DNA of 64,000 nucleotides from Pelagibacteraceae bacterium AG-390-C22 (GTDB lineage Bacteria; Pseudomonadota; Alphaproteobacteria; Pelagibacterales; Pelagibacteraceae): contig QCGX01000004.1 in assembly GCA_003278125.1 (NCBI GenBank), positions 27,653-91,652 of the forward strand. The letters are read 5' to 3'. A program made the position numbers and the translations under genes. This document shows, piece after piece, positions 1 to 8,870 of this stretch. The notes beneath the pieces were generated by a model that was given only the letters and a program-made list of their open reading frames with translations, made no database searches and had not been told where the DNA came from. Every line of letters begins with the position of its first letter. Within the stretch, counting starts at the first letter, position 1.

Positions 1-736
1 CTATTGATGGTATTTTGTATTTAATTTTTCGTTGAATGATTTCTTTCCCTTCTCTTTCTTCATTTTCAAATATAAAAGATTGCTGAGGTTTTTCAGTTAA
101 AGAAACTTCATTTTCTGTTTTATCACTTGAAAGATTAACATGTGTTGTATTTTCTTCTTTCTTTTTAAAGAAAAAATAAAAAGTTTGTAATATTATTTTT
201 TTTAAATTTAGGTCTGAAGAAAAAATAAAAAAGATTAAAGTTAAAAAAAATAGGACAAAAATAGAATACTCGTTATTAATCCAAGGAGCTTTATTGTTTA
301 TGAAATTATAACTTATTTCTCCCACAAAACCTGAATTGCCATTATCTATAAGCCAAAAAGAATTATTAAATGTAAGATAAACGAAAATTGATCCTAGTGT
401 AAGATAAACCACAACTAAAAATAATTTTAAGATTATCCTTTTGATTTCTTTTTTAATTAATAAACTTATTCCCCAAAATAAAAAATTAGCTAAAAGTAAA
501 AAAGAAGCTAAACCAAAACTTTGAAGAAGAAAGTCCGCTATACTGCTTCCGTATATACCAAAGAAATTTTTAATTTCTATACTGCTATCCCCATAAATAA
601 ACGAAGGGTCTTCAGGGGCATAAGTTGCAAAGGAAATTGCAAGCCCCACACCTGTTAAAATTAGGATTAAACCCAAAAATTCAAAGGTTCGTTTTTTTAA
701 AAAATTTGTTACACTGTTTAAAAAGTTTGTATTCAT
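1..736 (-). CDS. ftsK: FtsK DNA translocase, N-terminal membrane part (partial)
   Basis: This gene is not in the ORF track because it runs off the left edge. Reading the minus strand from the ATG at 736 gives about 245 open codons with no stop. The protein begins MNTNFLNSVTNFLKKRTFEF and has four strongly hydrophobic segments at roughly residues 20-40, 70-95, 100-120 and 165-185. An acidic/polar linker follows. That is the FtsK 4TM membrane domain and the start of its linker. The motor and gamma domains would lie outside the window. FtsK sits at the division septum and pumps chromosome ends during dimer resolution. The divergent neighbour starts 56 bp away. The family call rests on architecture plus the 4TM sequence pattern, since no ATPase motif is visible here. 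Confidence 0.8.
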   Translation of the reverse strand, partial: MNTNFLNSVTNFLKKRTFEFLGLILILTGVGLAISFATYAPEDPSFIYGDSSIEIKNFFGIYGSSIADFLLQSFGLASFLLLANFLFWGISLLIKKEIKRIILKLFLVVVYLTLGSIFVYLTFNNSFWLIDNGNSGFVGEISYNFINNKAPWINNEYSIFVLFFLTLIFFIFSSDLNLKKIILQTFYFFFKKKEENTTHVNLSSDKTENEVSLTEKPQQSFIFENEEREGKEIIQRKIKYKIPSI

Positions 737-792
737 ATCGAATCGTTTTACGTACTTTTTACCATTTTTATGAAAGTGAGAAAAATTTTAAT

Positions 793-1890
793 ATGAAAAA
801 ACAGAGAATATGCATAGTTGGAGACGGTCTTTCAGGTTTAATAGCTGCTTTGGCGCTGAATAAATTAGAAGGTTTAGAAGTTCATTTAATATCTAAAAAA
901 AACAAGCATTCTAAAGATAAAAGAACGACAGCTATTTCTGCTTCTAACTATGAGTTTTTTAATGAAGTTATAGAAAAACTCCATAAAAAGTTGTTTTGGC
1001 CTTCTAGAAAGATAGATCTTTTCTACGAGACAAAAGATCAAAATATGAATTTTTTAAACTTCAATGAAGATAGCAAAAATCTTATGTACGTTTTTGAAAA
1101 TGACAAAATTAAAGAAATTCTAATTAAAGAAATAAAAAAGAAAAAGATCAAAACTTTTCAAAAAAATATTAATAGACTAAAAGATTTAGATGGTTACGAT
1201 ATGAAAGTACTCTGCTTAGGTAGATCCTCAAAAATCTATCAAAGTATAATTGATAAAAGATCATTAGATAAAGATTATAAAGAAATTGCTATCACAGGCT
1301 ATGTTAAGCATAATTTAAAAAATTTGAATACTGCTCAGTATTTCTTAAAAGAAGGACCTTTAGCAATACTCCCTTTTTCAAAAAATAATTTTTCATTTGT
1401 GTGGAGTCTAGATAAAGACTTTCTTAAAAAAGATATCAATTTAATTGTTAAATCTAAAATCTGTGAAGTTTTAAAAACAAAAAAAATACAGATTTCAAAT
1501 CAGCAATCTTATCCTTTGATACTTAATTTAAAACGAACATATTATAAAAATGATATTCTTATTTTGGGTGAAGGGTTGCACACTGTCCATCCTGTAGCAG
1601 GTCAAGGCTTTAATCTTGTACTTCGAGATATTAATAAATTACAAGAGATACTTAAGTACTATACTGGATTAGGCATGTCTTTAAAAAGCACTCCAGCGTT
1701 TAAAGATTTTACAAATTATAGAAAATCCGAAAATATCATCACTGGTATAGGAATTGATCTAACACATAATTTTTTTAAACAAAATAAATTACTAGATCCA
1801 TTTAAAGAGACAATTTTGAAGAATATTTCCAAAAATAATACTCTTAAAAAAATAAGCAAATTTATTTCTAATCAAGGTTTATCAATTTAG
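793..1890 (+). CDS. UbiH/COQ6-family FAD-dependent monooxygenase
   Basis: This is a likely ubiquinone-ring hydroxylase of the UbiH/UbiF/COQ6 flavoprotein family. The track starts it at 625, but the first 56 residues of that ORF are non-conserved and overlap ftsK. The ATG at 793 begins directly at the expected Rossmann strand (MKKQRICIVGDGLSG), with GxGxxG at residues 10-15. A DKRTTAIS segment at about 42-49 matches the family's DxR motif. A second FAD motif, GEGLHTVHPVAGQG, is at about 259-272. The usual GDAAH there reads GEGLH, so the FAD-ribityl aspartate is replaced by glutamate. At 365 aa it is slightly short. Which ring position it hydroxylates cannot be told from the sequence. ubiE and ubiB lie about 55 kb away in the same window. 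Confidence 0.8.
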   Translation: MKKQRICIVGDGLSGLIAALALNKLEGLEVHLISKKNKHSKDKRTTAISASNYEFFNEVIEKLHKKLFWPSRKIDLFYETKDQNMNFLNFNEDSKNLMYVFENDKIKEILIKEIKKKKIKTFQKNINRLKDLDGYDMKVLCLGRSSKIYQSIIDKRSLDKDYKEIAITGYVKHNLKNLNTAQYFLKEGPLAILPFSKNNFSFVWSLDKDFLKKDINLIVKSKICEVLKTKKIQISNQQSYPLILNLKRTYYKNDILILGEGLHTVHPVAGQGFNLVLRDINKLQEILKYYTGLGMSLKSTPAFKDFTNYRKSENIITGIGIDLTHNFFKQNKLLDPFKETILKNISKNNTLKKISKFISNQGLSI

Positions 1891-1894
1891 TTCA

Positions 1895-3223
1895 ATGAAC
1901 ATTTATGCTCTTTCATCAGGCAGAGGTCCGTCAGGAATAGCCATCGTTAGAATCTCAGGAAAAGACACACTTAAAATTTGTAAGAATTTGACTAAATTAA
2001 AAGAGATTAATTCTAATGAGGTAAATTATTGCAAATTTTATGACCCTAAAAACGATAAAGTTATAGACCCAGAGGCCCTATTATTGTGGTTTCGTCGCCC
2101 TAATAGCTATACTGGGGAAGATTTAGCCGAGTTCCAAGTTCATGGAAGTAATGCTGTAATCAATGCTTTATTGAAAGTGTTATCAGAACAAAATAATTGT
2201 AAATTAGCCGAACCAGGTGAATTTACAAAAATAGCTTTTCAAAATGATAAAATTGATCTTTTAAAAGCTGAAAGTATTGGTGATTTAATTCATGCAGAAA
2301 CTGAACTTCAGAGAGATCAAGCTGTTAAATTAGTTCAAGGCAATGCCTCAAATTATTATAATGATTTAAGAGAAAAACTTATAAAATCTTTATCTTATAT
2401 CGAGGCAAAAATAGATTTTGCAGAAGATGATTTACCAGAAAAAATCTTAAAAGAAGTACATAACTCTGTTAAACTCATTCATAAGGATATTCTTAAGATA
2501 ATTGAGAATAATAAAATTGGAGAAAAAATAAGAGATGGATTTAGAGTCTCCATTACAGGTGAAGTCAATGCTGGAAAATCGTCTCTTTTAAATTTATTAG
2601 CAAAAAGAGATGTTGCTATCGTTTCAGATGAAGCAGGAACAACAAGAGATATAATCGAGACTTATTTAAATATAGATGGATATCCTGTAATTCTAGCAGA
2701 CACAGCCGGCATTAGAAAAGCAAAAAATGAGATTGAAAAAAAAGGGATTTCATTAGCTTTAGGAAAATCAAAAGAAGCTGATTTAAATATTGTCGTTATA
2801 GATAACTCATCAAAAAATATAAACAGTGATATTAAGAAAATGATCAACAAAGATACAATAGTTTTACTTAATAAATCGGATGTACAAGATAAACAAAATC
2901 ATAAATTTGAGGCAGATACAGTCTTGGTTTCAGTTAAAGAAAATAAAAATATAGATAAATTGATTAAAAAGATTAAACAAAAATTAAGCAAGAAATTTAC
3001 ATCAAATGACAGTGTTTTAATTACAAGAGAAAGACATAGATTAAGGCTTAATGAATGCTTAAAAGAAATAGACAACTTTCTTAAAAAAGATCAAAAGAAG
3101 GATCTAGAACTAGCTGCAGAAGACTTAAGAATGGCCACACGCCATCTTGGAAGTATTGTAGGCAAAGTTGATGTCGAAGAAATACTTGGTTCCATATTTA
3201 AAGACTTCTGTATAGGTAAATAA
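1895..3223 (+). CDS. mnmE: tRNA modification GTPase MnmE (TrmE)
   Basis: MnmE works with MnmG to install the (carboxymethyl)aminomethyl group on U34 of certain tRNAs. At 442 aa it has normal length. The N-terminal tetrahydrofolate-binding domain opens with IYALSSGRGPSGIAIVRISG, in place of the usual TIxAxATxxGxGxxxxxRxSG. A helical middle region follows. The inserted G domain shows P-loop GEVNAGKSSLLN (about residue 220), GTTRDIIE (G2), DTAGIR (G3) and NKSD (G4). The extreme C-terminus is CIGK, which carries the conserved catalytic-loop cysteine. It starts 4 bp after the UbiH-like gene and precedes its partner mnmG, the common alphaproteobacterial order. Confidence 0.97.
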   Translation: MNIYALSSGRGPSGIAIVRISGKDTLKICKNLTKLKEINSNEVNYCKFYDPKNDKVIDPEALLLWFRRPNSYTGEDLAEFQVHGSNAVINALLKVLSEQNNCKLAEPGEFTKIAFQNDKIDLLKAESIGDLIHAETELQRDQAVKLVQGNASNYYNDLREKLIKSLSYIEAKIDFAEDDLPEKILKEVHNSVKLIHKDILKIIENNKIGEKIRDGFRVSITGEVNAGKSSLLNLLAKRDVAIVSDEAGTTRDIIETYLNIDGYPVILADTAGIRKAKNEIEKKGISLALGKSKEADLNIVVIDNSSKNINSDIKKMINKDTIVLLNKSDVQDKQNHKFEADTVLVSVKENKNIDKLIKKIKQKLSKKFTSNDSVLITRERHRLRLNECLKEIDNFLKKDQKKDLELAAEDLRMATRHLGSIVGKVDVEEILGSIFKDFCIGK

Positions 3224-3265
3224 AATAGCTCTTGTATTCCTAATTTACCACGTTACATTCATCTC

Positions 3266-5134
3266 ATGACAAAACAAACGTACGATGTAGTAGTAATTGG
3301 TGGTGGGCACGCTGGATGTGAAGCTGCAGCCGCATCTGCTAGAATGGGCGTAAATACTGCGCTTTTTACACATAAAATAGAGACAATTGGTGAGATGTCA
3401 TGCAATCCAGCTATAGGTGGACTAGGAAAAGGACATCTTGTCCGAGAAATAGACGCCTTAGACGGCGTTATGGGTATAGTAGCTGATAAATCAGGCATTC
3501 AGTTTAGATTGTTGAACCGAAGTAGAGGACCCGCAGTACAAGGACCTAGAACACAGTCAGATAGAGCTCTTTACAAAGAGTATATGCAAAGCATTTTACT
3601 TAATTATCAAAATTTAGAGGTAATAGCGGACCCAGTAATTAAATTTTTATTTAGTAAAAATAAAATTGTTGGATTTGTTTGTCAAAGTAGGAAAGAAATT
3701 AGATGTAAGGAGTTAATACTTACTACCGGAACGTTTTTAAACGGATTAATTCATATTGGAGAAAAACAAACTCCAGCAGGACGATTTGACGAAAAGCCTT
3801 CAACAGGATTAAGCGAACAATTAGAAAAATTTAAAATACAAATTGGCAGGCTTAAAACTGGTACACCGCCTAGGCTTGACGGTGATACTATCAACTATGA
3901 TGACTTAGAAATGCAGCCAGCAGATGACGAACCTAGCTATTTTTCCTTTTTAACTAATAAATTACAAAACAGGCAAATTAAATGCGGTATGACTTATACC
4001 AATGATGCTGTACACAAAATTATAAGTGAGAATATTTCTAAGAGCGCCATGTACTCAGGGAACATAAAAGGTGTTGGACCTAGATACTGTCCAGCTATAG
4101 AAGATAAGATAGTTAAATTTAAAGACAAGGAAAAGCATCAAATATTTCTCGAACCGGAAGGACTAATGGACAATACTATCTATCCAAATGGAATATCAAC
4201 CTCTCTTCCAGAAGAGATTCAGGTCAAAATATTGGCTAAAATTAAGGGTTTAGAGCATGTAAAGATGAAAAGAGCAGGATATGCAATTGAATACGATTTT
4301 GTTGATCCTAGGGAGCTAAAATTAACTTTAGAAACAAAGAAAATTGAGTCACTTTTTCTAGCAGGTCAAATTAACGGTACTACCGGTTATGAAGAGGCGG
4401 CTGCACAGGGTCTTGTAGCAGGTGTGAATGCAGCTTTAAAAGTTAAAAATGAAGAAGAATTTATTTTAAGTAGATCAAATTCTTATATTGGTGTCATGAT
4501 AGATGATTTAATAACTAAAGGAGTGTCGGAGCCTTATAGAATGTTTACATCAAGAGCAGAATACCGATTAACTTTGAGAGCAGATAACGCTGATCAAAGA
4601 TTATCTCCTTTGGGTATAAAAATTAATTTGCTTCAACAAGAGAGAAAAAATATTTATTTAGATAAAGAAAAAAAATTAATTCATTTAACTAAATCTTTAA
4701 AATCAAGTTTGTTATCTCCTAACGAAGCAAAAAAATTTTCAATTAAAATTGCGATGGATGGCGTGAAGAGAACTGCTTTGGAGATCATAGGGCAAAGAAA
4801 TGTAAATATGGCAAAAATAAGGCAGATATTTACTTCGATTCCTATCTATGAACGTGAATTGGATAAACAGGTTGAAATCGACGCCCACTACCTAGGATAT
4901 TTAGATAGACAGTCTCATGACATAGAGTCTTTCAAGAAAGATGAGTCAATTAATATACCTGTACACTTCAATTATGACTCACTAAGTGGTCTTTCAAATG
5001 AAATTAAGACTAAGTTAAATAAGATTAGACCAACTACACTAGGACAGGCCCTAAGAATAGACGGAGTAACTCCTGCAGCAGCTGTATTAATTCTTTCCCA
5101 TCTAAAAAAAGCAAAAAGAAGAGCCTCGGCTTAA
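3266..5134 (+). CDS. mnmG: tRNA uridine-5-carboxymethylaminomethyl modification enzyme MnmG (GidA)
   Basis: MnmG is the FAD/NADH-dependent partner of MnmE for wobble-uridine modification. At 622 aa it matches the family length. The N-terminus has the FAD-binding motif [10 protein letters not shown] at about residues 12-21. Next come the GidA signatures [23 protein letters not shown] and [10 protein letters not shown], and [16 protein letters not shown] is in the second half. The helical C-terminal domain (from about 560, HYLGYLDRQ) binds tRNA/MnmE. The stop codon overlaps the rsmG start by one base (TAATG), which suggests translational coupling. Confidence 0.98.
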   Translation: MTKQTYDVVVIGGGHAGCEAAAASARMGVNTALFTHKIETIGEMSCNPAIGGLGKGHLVREIDALDGVMGIVADKSGIQFRLLNRSRGPAVQGPRTQSDRALYKEYMQSILLNYQNLEVIADPVIKFLFSKNKIVGFVCQSRKEIRCKELILTTGTFLNGLIHIGEKQTPAGRFDEKPSTGLSEQLEKFKIQIGRLKTGTPPRLDGDTINYDDLEMQPADDEPSYFSFLTNKLQNRQIKCGMTYTNDAVHKIISENISKSAMYSGNIKGVGPRYCPAIEDKIVKFKDKEKHQIFLEPEGLMDNTIYPNGISTSLPEEIQVKILAKIKGLEHVKMKRAGYAIEYDFVDPRELKLTLETKKIESLFLAGQINGTTGYEEAAAQGLVAGVNAALKVKNEEEFILSRSNSYIGVMIDDLITKGVSEPYRMFTSRAEYRLTLRADNADQRLSPLGIKINLLQQERKNIYLDKEKKLIHLTKSLKSSLLSPNEAKKFSIKIAMDGVKRTALEIIGQRNVNMAKIRQIFTSIPIYERELDKQVEIDAHYLGYLDRQSHDIESFKKDESINIPVHFNYDSLSGLSNEIKTKLNKIRPTTLGQALRIDGVTPAAAVLILSHLKKAKRRASA

Positions 5135-5751
5135 TGGATGAGTTAAAAGTAGCTCATATACTCAAAAATCAGCTTGGATTTAAAGATTCTTCCATAAAAA
5201 AGATCAAAAAATTACATAATCATCTATTAGAATACAATAAACGTTATAATTTAATTTCTAAGAACACTGAGAACAGCATATGGCTTAGGCATATCTTAGA
5301 TTCAGCTCAGCTAATTAAATTTATAGACTTTTCAAAGGTCAAAAATTTAGTTGATTTTGGTACTGGAGCTGGTTTTCCTGGCTTAATAATAGGAATTTAT
5401 GCTGAAGATCTAAGTTTTCACGTGAAATTATATGAAAAATCTAAGGTAAAAAGGGAATTTCTTATAAATATGAAGAAAAATTTTAATTTAAAAAATGTTT
5501 CAATAAAGAATAACGTATATGAAAAACCTATATCAACTGATATCATAGTCTGTAGGGCATTTAAAAAATTGAAAGAAATTTTAATGATTTCACGTGAAAT
5601 AGTCAAAAAACCCCATAAATTGATAGTTCTTAAAGGAAAAAATGCACAGTCAGAAATTAATAATGTATCATTAGCATCAAATTATAGTTATAAACTAGAA
5701 AAGAGCATTACGGACGATGATTCTAAAATAATCATAGTCGAGGTAAAATAA
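5134..5751 (+). CDS. rsmG: 16S rRNA (guanine527-N7)-methyltransferase RsmG (GidB)
   Basis: RsmG methylates G527 of 16S rRNA using SAM. It is 205 aa, the normal size. The SAM-binding loop reads VDFGTGAGFPGL at about residues 71-82, preceded by the family region LRHILDS. A later ICRAFKKL segment corresponds to the conserved 'SRA' region of RsmG. The gene overlaps mnmG by one base and ends 1 bp before parA, so gidA-gidB-parA-parB form one transcription unit. Two copies of the palindrome TTTCACGTGAAA, the core of parS, lie inside this coding sequence (listed separately). Confidence 0.96.
   Translation: MDELKVAHILKNQLGFKDSSIKKIKKLHNHLLEYNKRYNLISKNTENSIWLRHILDSAQLIKFIDFSKVKNLVDFGTGAGFPGLIIGIYAEDLSFHVKLYEKSKVKREFLINMKKNFNLKNVSIKNNVYEKPISTDIIVCRAFKKLKEILMISREIVKKPHKLIVLKGKNAQSEINNVSLASNYSYKLEKSITDDDSKIIIVEVK
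5416..5427. promoter_or_regulatory. Putative parS site 1 (ParB-binding palindrome) inside rsmG
   Basis: TTTCACGTGAAA is a perfect 12-bp palindrome identical to the core of the bacterial parS consensus TGTTTCACGTGAAACA. It lies about 1.1 kb upstream of parB. It is read as codons TTT CAC GTG AAA in rsmG. The outer two bases on each side (GT...TT) depart from the consensus. Confidence 0.8.
5588..5599. promoter_or_regulatory. Putative parS site 2 inside rsmG
   Basis: This is a second exact copy of TTTCACGTGAAA, 172 bp from the first. It is read in a different frame (ATT TCA CGT GAA ATA), so the repetition is not explained by a repeated peptide. Flanks are GA...TA. Confidence 0.8.
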
Positions 5752-5752
5752 A

Positions 5753-6556
5753 ATGGAGAGTAGATCTACTATTGCAGTGATCAATCAAAAAGGAGGAGTA
5801 GGAAAAACAACTACTGTAATCAATTTAGCTACTTCATTGTCCATTTTGGGTCAAAATAATCTCATCATTGATCTTGATCCACAAGGCAATGCTACAACAG
5901 GATTGGGAAGATCAAATAATGATGAAAATAACAATATTTATAATCTCTTAATTAAAAAAATTGAACTAAGAGATGCAATTCAAAAAACAGATGTTAAAAA
6001 TTTAGACATCATAGCATCAAACGTAAATTTATCAGGACTTGAAGTTGAAACAGCAAATGATTCCGATAGGGCTTTCGTATTAAAACAAATTCTAGAGAAA
6101 GAAAAAACGGGGCTCATATCAAATTATGACAATATTTTTATAGACTGTCCTCCTTCTTTAAGTTTATTGACAATTATGGCTTTGGTGGCATCCGATGAGA
6201 TATTGGTTCCTCTTCAAACAGAATTTTTTGCTTTGGAGGGTATAACCCAGCTAGTTAAAACTATAGATCGAATAAAGATAAATTTAAACCCAGAATTAAA
6301 AGTTCGAGGAATCTTACTAACCATGTTTGACAAAAGAAACAAACTATCTTCACAAGTTGATAAAGAAGCACGAAGTTATTTTAAAGAAAAAGTCTACAAA
6401 ACTGTGATACCTAGGAATGTTAGATTATCAGAAGCACCTTCACATGGTCTACCTTGTGTCATCTATGATAAAACTTGCTTAGGAAGTAAATCTTATTTTA
6501 AATTAGCAGATGAATTTTTAATTAAAAAAAACCATAACGTAGAAAGCGCAGCGTGA
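5753..6556 (+). CDS. parA: Chromosome-partitioning ATPase ParA (Soj)
   Basis: ParA is a Walker-type ATPase that binds DNA non-specifically and moves ParB-parS complexes. The deviant Walker A motif NQKGGVGKTTT is at about residues 11-21. The Walker A' region IDLDPQGNATTGLG follows, and Walker B is FIDCPPSLSLLT. It is 267 aa, the short chromosomal type without an N-terminal DNA-binding domain. It lies 1 bp after rsmG and overlaps parB by 4 bp (GTGA). Confidence 0.97.
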   Translation: MESRSTIAVINQKGGVGKTTTVINLATSLSILGQNNLIIDLDPQGNATTGLGRSNNDENNNIYNLLIKKIELRDAIQKTDVKNLDIIASNVNLSGLEVETANDSDRAFVLKQILEKEKTGLISNYDNIFIDCPPSLSLLTIMALVASDEILVPLQTEFFALEGITQLVKTIDRIKINLNPELKVRGILLTMFDKRNKLSSQVDKEARSYFKEKVYKTVIPRNVRLSEAPSHGLPCVIYDKTCLGSKSYFKLADEFLIKKNHNVESAA

Positions 6557-7419
6557 GCACATCTAAGAAAAAAGGATTAGGAAGAGGTTTAACAGCTCTT
6601 TTTGGAGATCAACAAGAGAAAGTCAAAAAAGAGGATAAAACTAGGAATAATGGTTTAAAAGCTAATATAGCTGATTTAAGCCCAAATAAGTATCAACCTA
6701 GAGTACATTTTGATGAAGAAAAATTGAAAGAATTGGCTAATTCTATAAAGAAAAATGGCATTATTCAGCCAATAGCAGTAAGAGAAGACAAAGTAGACCC
6801 AGGGAGATACGAGATAGTTGCAGGAGAGAGAAGGTGGATAGCAGCTCAAAAAGCCGGCTTGCACGAAGTCCCAATCGTGCTTTTAGACTTAGATGATAAT
6901 GAGGCTTTAGAAGTGGCTATTGTAGAAAATATTCAAAGGGATGATCTTAATGTTATAGAAGAAGCAAAAGGTTATAAGAGATTATCCGAAGAGTTTGGTT
7001 ATGATCATGAAAAAATTGCGAATTTTATGTCTAAAAGCAGGAGTCATATTAGTAATACATTACGACTTTTAACTTTACCTAAAGATGTAATAGCTATGAT
7101 AGAAGAGGGTAATCTGACTGCTGGACAAGCAAGACCTTTGATAGGTCTGCCTAGCGCAACTAACATAGCAGAAGAAATTGTAGCCAAGAATCTAAGCGCT
7201 AGAAGTGTAGAACTTTTAGTAAGAAATAAAAAAGGGCCTCAAAAATCTGGACAGATAAGAGTAGACTCCAACATATTAAGTGAACAAAATAAAATTGAAG
7301 AAAATTTAGGCTTAAATGTCAATATTCAAAATAAAAGAGACAATTCTGGAAAAATAACAATTTTGTATAAAAATCTAGAACAATTTGAGTTAGTTTCAAA
7401 ATTACTTAAGCGGAATTAG
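6553..7419 (+). CDS. parB: Chromosome-partitioning protein ParB (Spo0J)
   Basis: ParB is the CTP-dependent parS-binding clamp protein. It starts at a GTG that overlaps the parA stop by 4 bp. It has the chromosomal ParB start KKGLGRGLTALFGD, the NTD signature SPNKYQPRVHFDEEKL and GERRWIAAQKAGL (CTP-binding region). The helix-turn-helix region is HEKIANFMSKSRSHISNTLRLLTLP. The C-terminal dimerisation segment carries NLEQFELVSKLLKR. At 288 aa it is typical. Its likely targets are the two TTTCACGTGAAA sites in rsmG. The last 14 bp overlap the convergent holA gene. Confidence 0.97.
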   Translation: MSTSKKKGLGRGLTALFGDQQEKVKKEDKTRNNGLKANIADLSPNKYQPRVHFDEEKLKELANSIKKNGIIQPIAVREDKVDPGRYEIVAGERRWIAAQKAGLHEVPIVLLDLDDNEALEVAIVENIQRDDLNVIEEAKGYKRLSEEFGYDHEKIANFMSKSRSHISNTLRLLTLPKDVIAMIEEGNLTAGQARPLIGLPSATNIAEEIVAKNLSARSVELLVRNKKGPQKSGQIRVDSNILSEQNKIEENLGLNVNIQNKRDNSGKITILYKNLEQFELVSKLLKRN

Positions 7420-8404
7420 CAGTTACACATAAATCTATTATTAAATCCTTTATTAATAGGTCTTTTCTTATAGAAGAGTTAGATTTCATTTCAATTTCAG
7501 TATTGTAAGTTTTTTTCAGAGCTCTTTGAATTTTATTTTTATTCCACTTTTTAGATTGTTCTATCAACATTCCTTTATCCTTCCAAAATACTGGTGGTTT
7601 AAGATTAGAAATGATCGAATCTATATTTAGGTTTTCCTGTTTCATATTTTGTATTTCGTTCAGTCTATTTATTCTTTGATTAATAGAGTTTAAATAGTAA
7701 ATATTATTTTCTATCTCAAAAACAGTGTCTGCAAGCAGTCTATTAGTGTTGATTTTATTGCCTTTTAAAGCCTCATCCTTGAGCAAGTTGAAATCATCAT
7801 TAGTTCTATTGTTAAGTAATGAATCTATTTTATTTAAGTCCACTTTTCTATCACTAAAACAACTAATGATTTTATCAATTTCATTGTTAAGTTTGTTTCT
7901 ATCTAATCCAGTGTTTTGCGTAATTAAATTTATAATTTGACTCGTCATGCCATGGAAGTCTTTTAATCTCTTACTAATAATTTTTTTAATTGTAATCTCA
8001 CTGTCTTGATAACATGGTGAAATTCCACAAGATTTAGATTTTTCAAAATAATTTCTTAATTTTGATTTTTTATCGAGAATATCAGCAAATAAGAAAACTC
8101 TTTCTTCTTGTATACTTTCCACGATTTCATCTAGAGTATCTAAAATTTTATCATTTACATGGTTGATAAAGATGATTTTTTTTTCATTAAATAATGATTT
8201 ATTTTTTATTTCGTTTATAAAAATATTTTTATTTTTAATTATTTCATCTTGAAATAAATTAAGGATTTCTTTTGTTTTATTTTGTTTCTTCAACTTTTCT
8301 TTAAATTCTTGTTTTAAACCTTGGTTTTCTCCATAAAATAAAAATAACTTGCAATTATGAATAGGTTTAAAATTTTCTTCTATAATATAACTTTTAAAGA
8401 TCAT
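7406..8404 (-). CDS. holA: DNA polymerase III delta subunit HolA
   Basis: HolA is the clamp-loader subunit that opens the beta clamp. The 332-aa protein has a degenerate AAA+ region beginning LFLFYGENQGLKQEFKEKL. A KKIIFINHV strand follows, then VFLFADILDKKSKLRNYFEKS, the family's region after the sensor. The helical C-terminal collar includes RALKKTYNTEIEMKSN, which matches the DNA_pol3_delta C-terminus. It overlaps lptE by 11 bp and is convergent with parB (14-bp overlap). The lptE-holA adjacency is a widespread proteobacterial arrangement and supports both calls. Confidence 0.93.
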   Translation of the reverse strand: MIFKSYIIEENFKPIHNCKLFLFYGENQGLKQEFKEKLKKQNKTKEILNLFQDEIIKNKNIFINEIKNKSLFNEKKIIFINHVNDKILDTLDEIVESIQEERVFLFADILDKKSKLRNYFEKSKSCGISPCYQDSEITIKKIISKRLKDFHGMTSQIINLITQNTGLDRNKLNNEIDKIISCFSDRKVDLNKIDSLLNNRTNDDFNLLKDEALKGNKINTNRLLADTVFEIENNIYYLNSINQRINRLNEIQNMKQENLNIDSIISNLKPPVFWKDKGMLIEQSKKWNKNKIQRALKKTYNTEIEMKSNSSIRKDLLIKDLIIDLCVTANSA

Positions 8405-8870
8405 TTATTATTAGGTTAATTTGTTTTTTTATTTTATCAGAAATATCATTGGTTAAATCATCAATTAATCTTTTTTCATTTTTTAGTGTTGAAGAATATT
8501 TATCAGATACTTGATAATTTCCAGTTGATATAATATTAAATTCTTTTTTCTTATTATTTTTTGAAAATTTTAATTTTACATAGGAACTCAACGTTATTTG
8601 GTATTTTGTAATTTGATTTTTTATATTTTTTTCTTTAACTTTTTTCTTCTTTTCAGTGTATAGTTCCATTACTATACTCTGCTCTCCACTTTCTGAAGAA
8701 TTAATTATCATACTGTTTTTGATTTTAAAATTTATTCGATTATCCCCAGAAGTTTTTATTTCTGTGATACTAAAATTTTCAGAACCTTGATTATCTAAAA
8801 CTTTATAGCCACAACTGGATGAGATAATAAAAATAAGTATTAAGCAGAATTTAGCTATGATTTCTTTCAT
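8394..8870 (-). CDS. lptE: LPS-assembly lipoprotein LptE
   Basis: LptE is the outer-membrane lipoprotein that plugs LptD in the LPS export translocon. The track starts at TTG 8873, but the next codon is ATG at 8870. That ATG overlaps the leuS stop by one base (TGATG) and is preferred, giving 158 aa. The N-terminus is a lipoprotein signal with a lipobox ending ISSSC and mature start CGYKVL. The body is a small lysine-rich beta-strand domain with the family segment ITLSSYVKLKFS. Conservation is weak, so the call relies on the lipobox, the size, and its place between leuS and holA. Confidence 0.85.
   Translation of the reverse strand: MKEIIAKFCLILIFIISSSCGYKVLDNQGSENFSITEIKTSGDNRINFKIKNSMIINSSESGEQSIVMELYTEKKKKVKEKNIKNQITKYQITLSSYVKLKFSKNNKKKEFNIISTGNYQVSDKYSSTLKNEKRLIDDLTNDISDKIKKQINLIINDL

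Noticed and set aside
625-792. Upstream 56-codon extension of the UbiH-like ORF
   Set aside because: It overlaps the ftsK promoter and start, has no family similarity, and the ATG at 793 begins right at the conserved FAD strand.
3259-3498. Minus-strand 79-aa ORF inside mnmG
   Set aside because: It is a shadow of a strongly conserved coding region with no recognisable motif. The same holds for the other antisense or out-of-frame ORFs inside leuS, dnaK, pnp, infB, gyrB and other genes.
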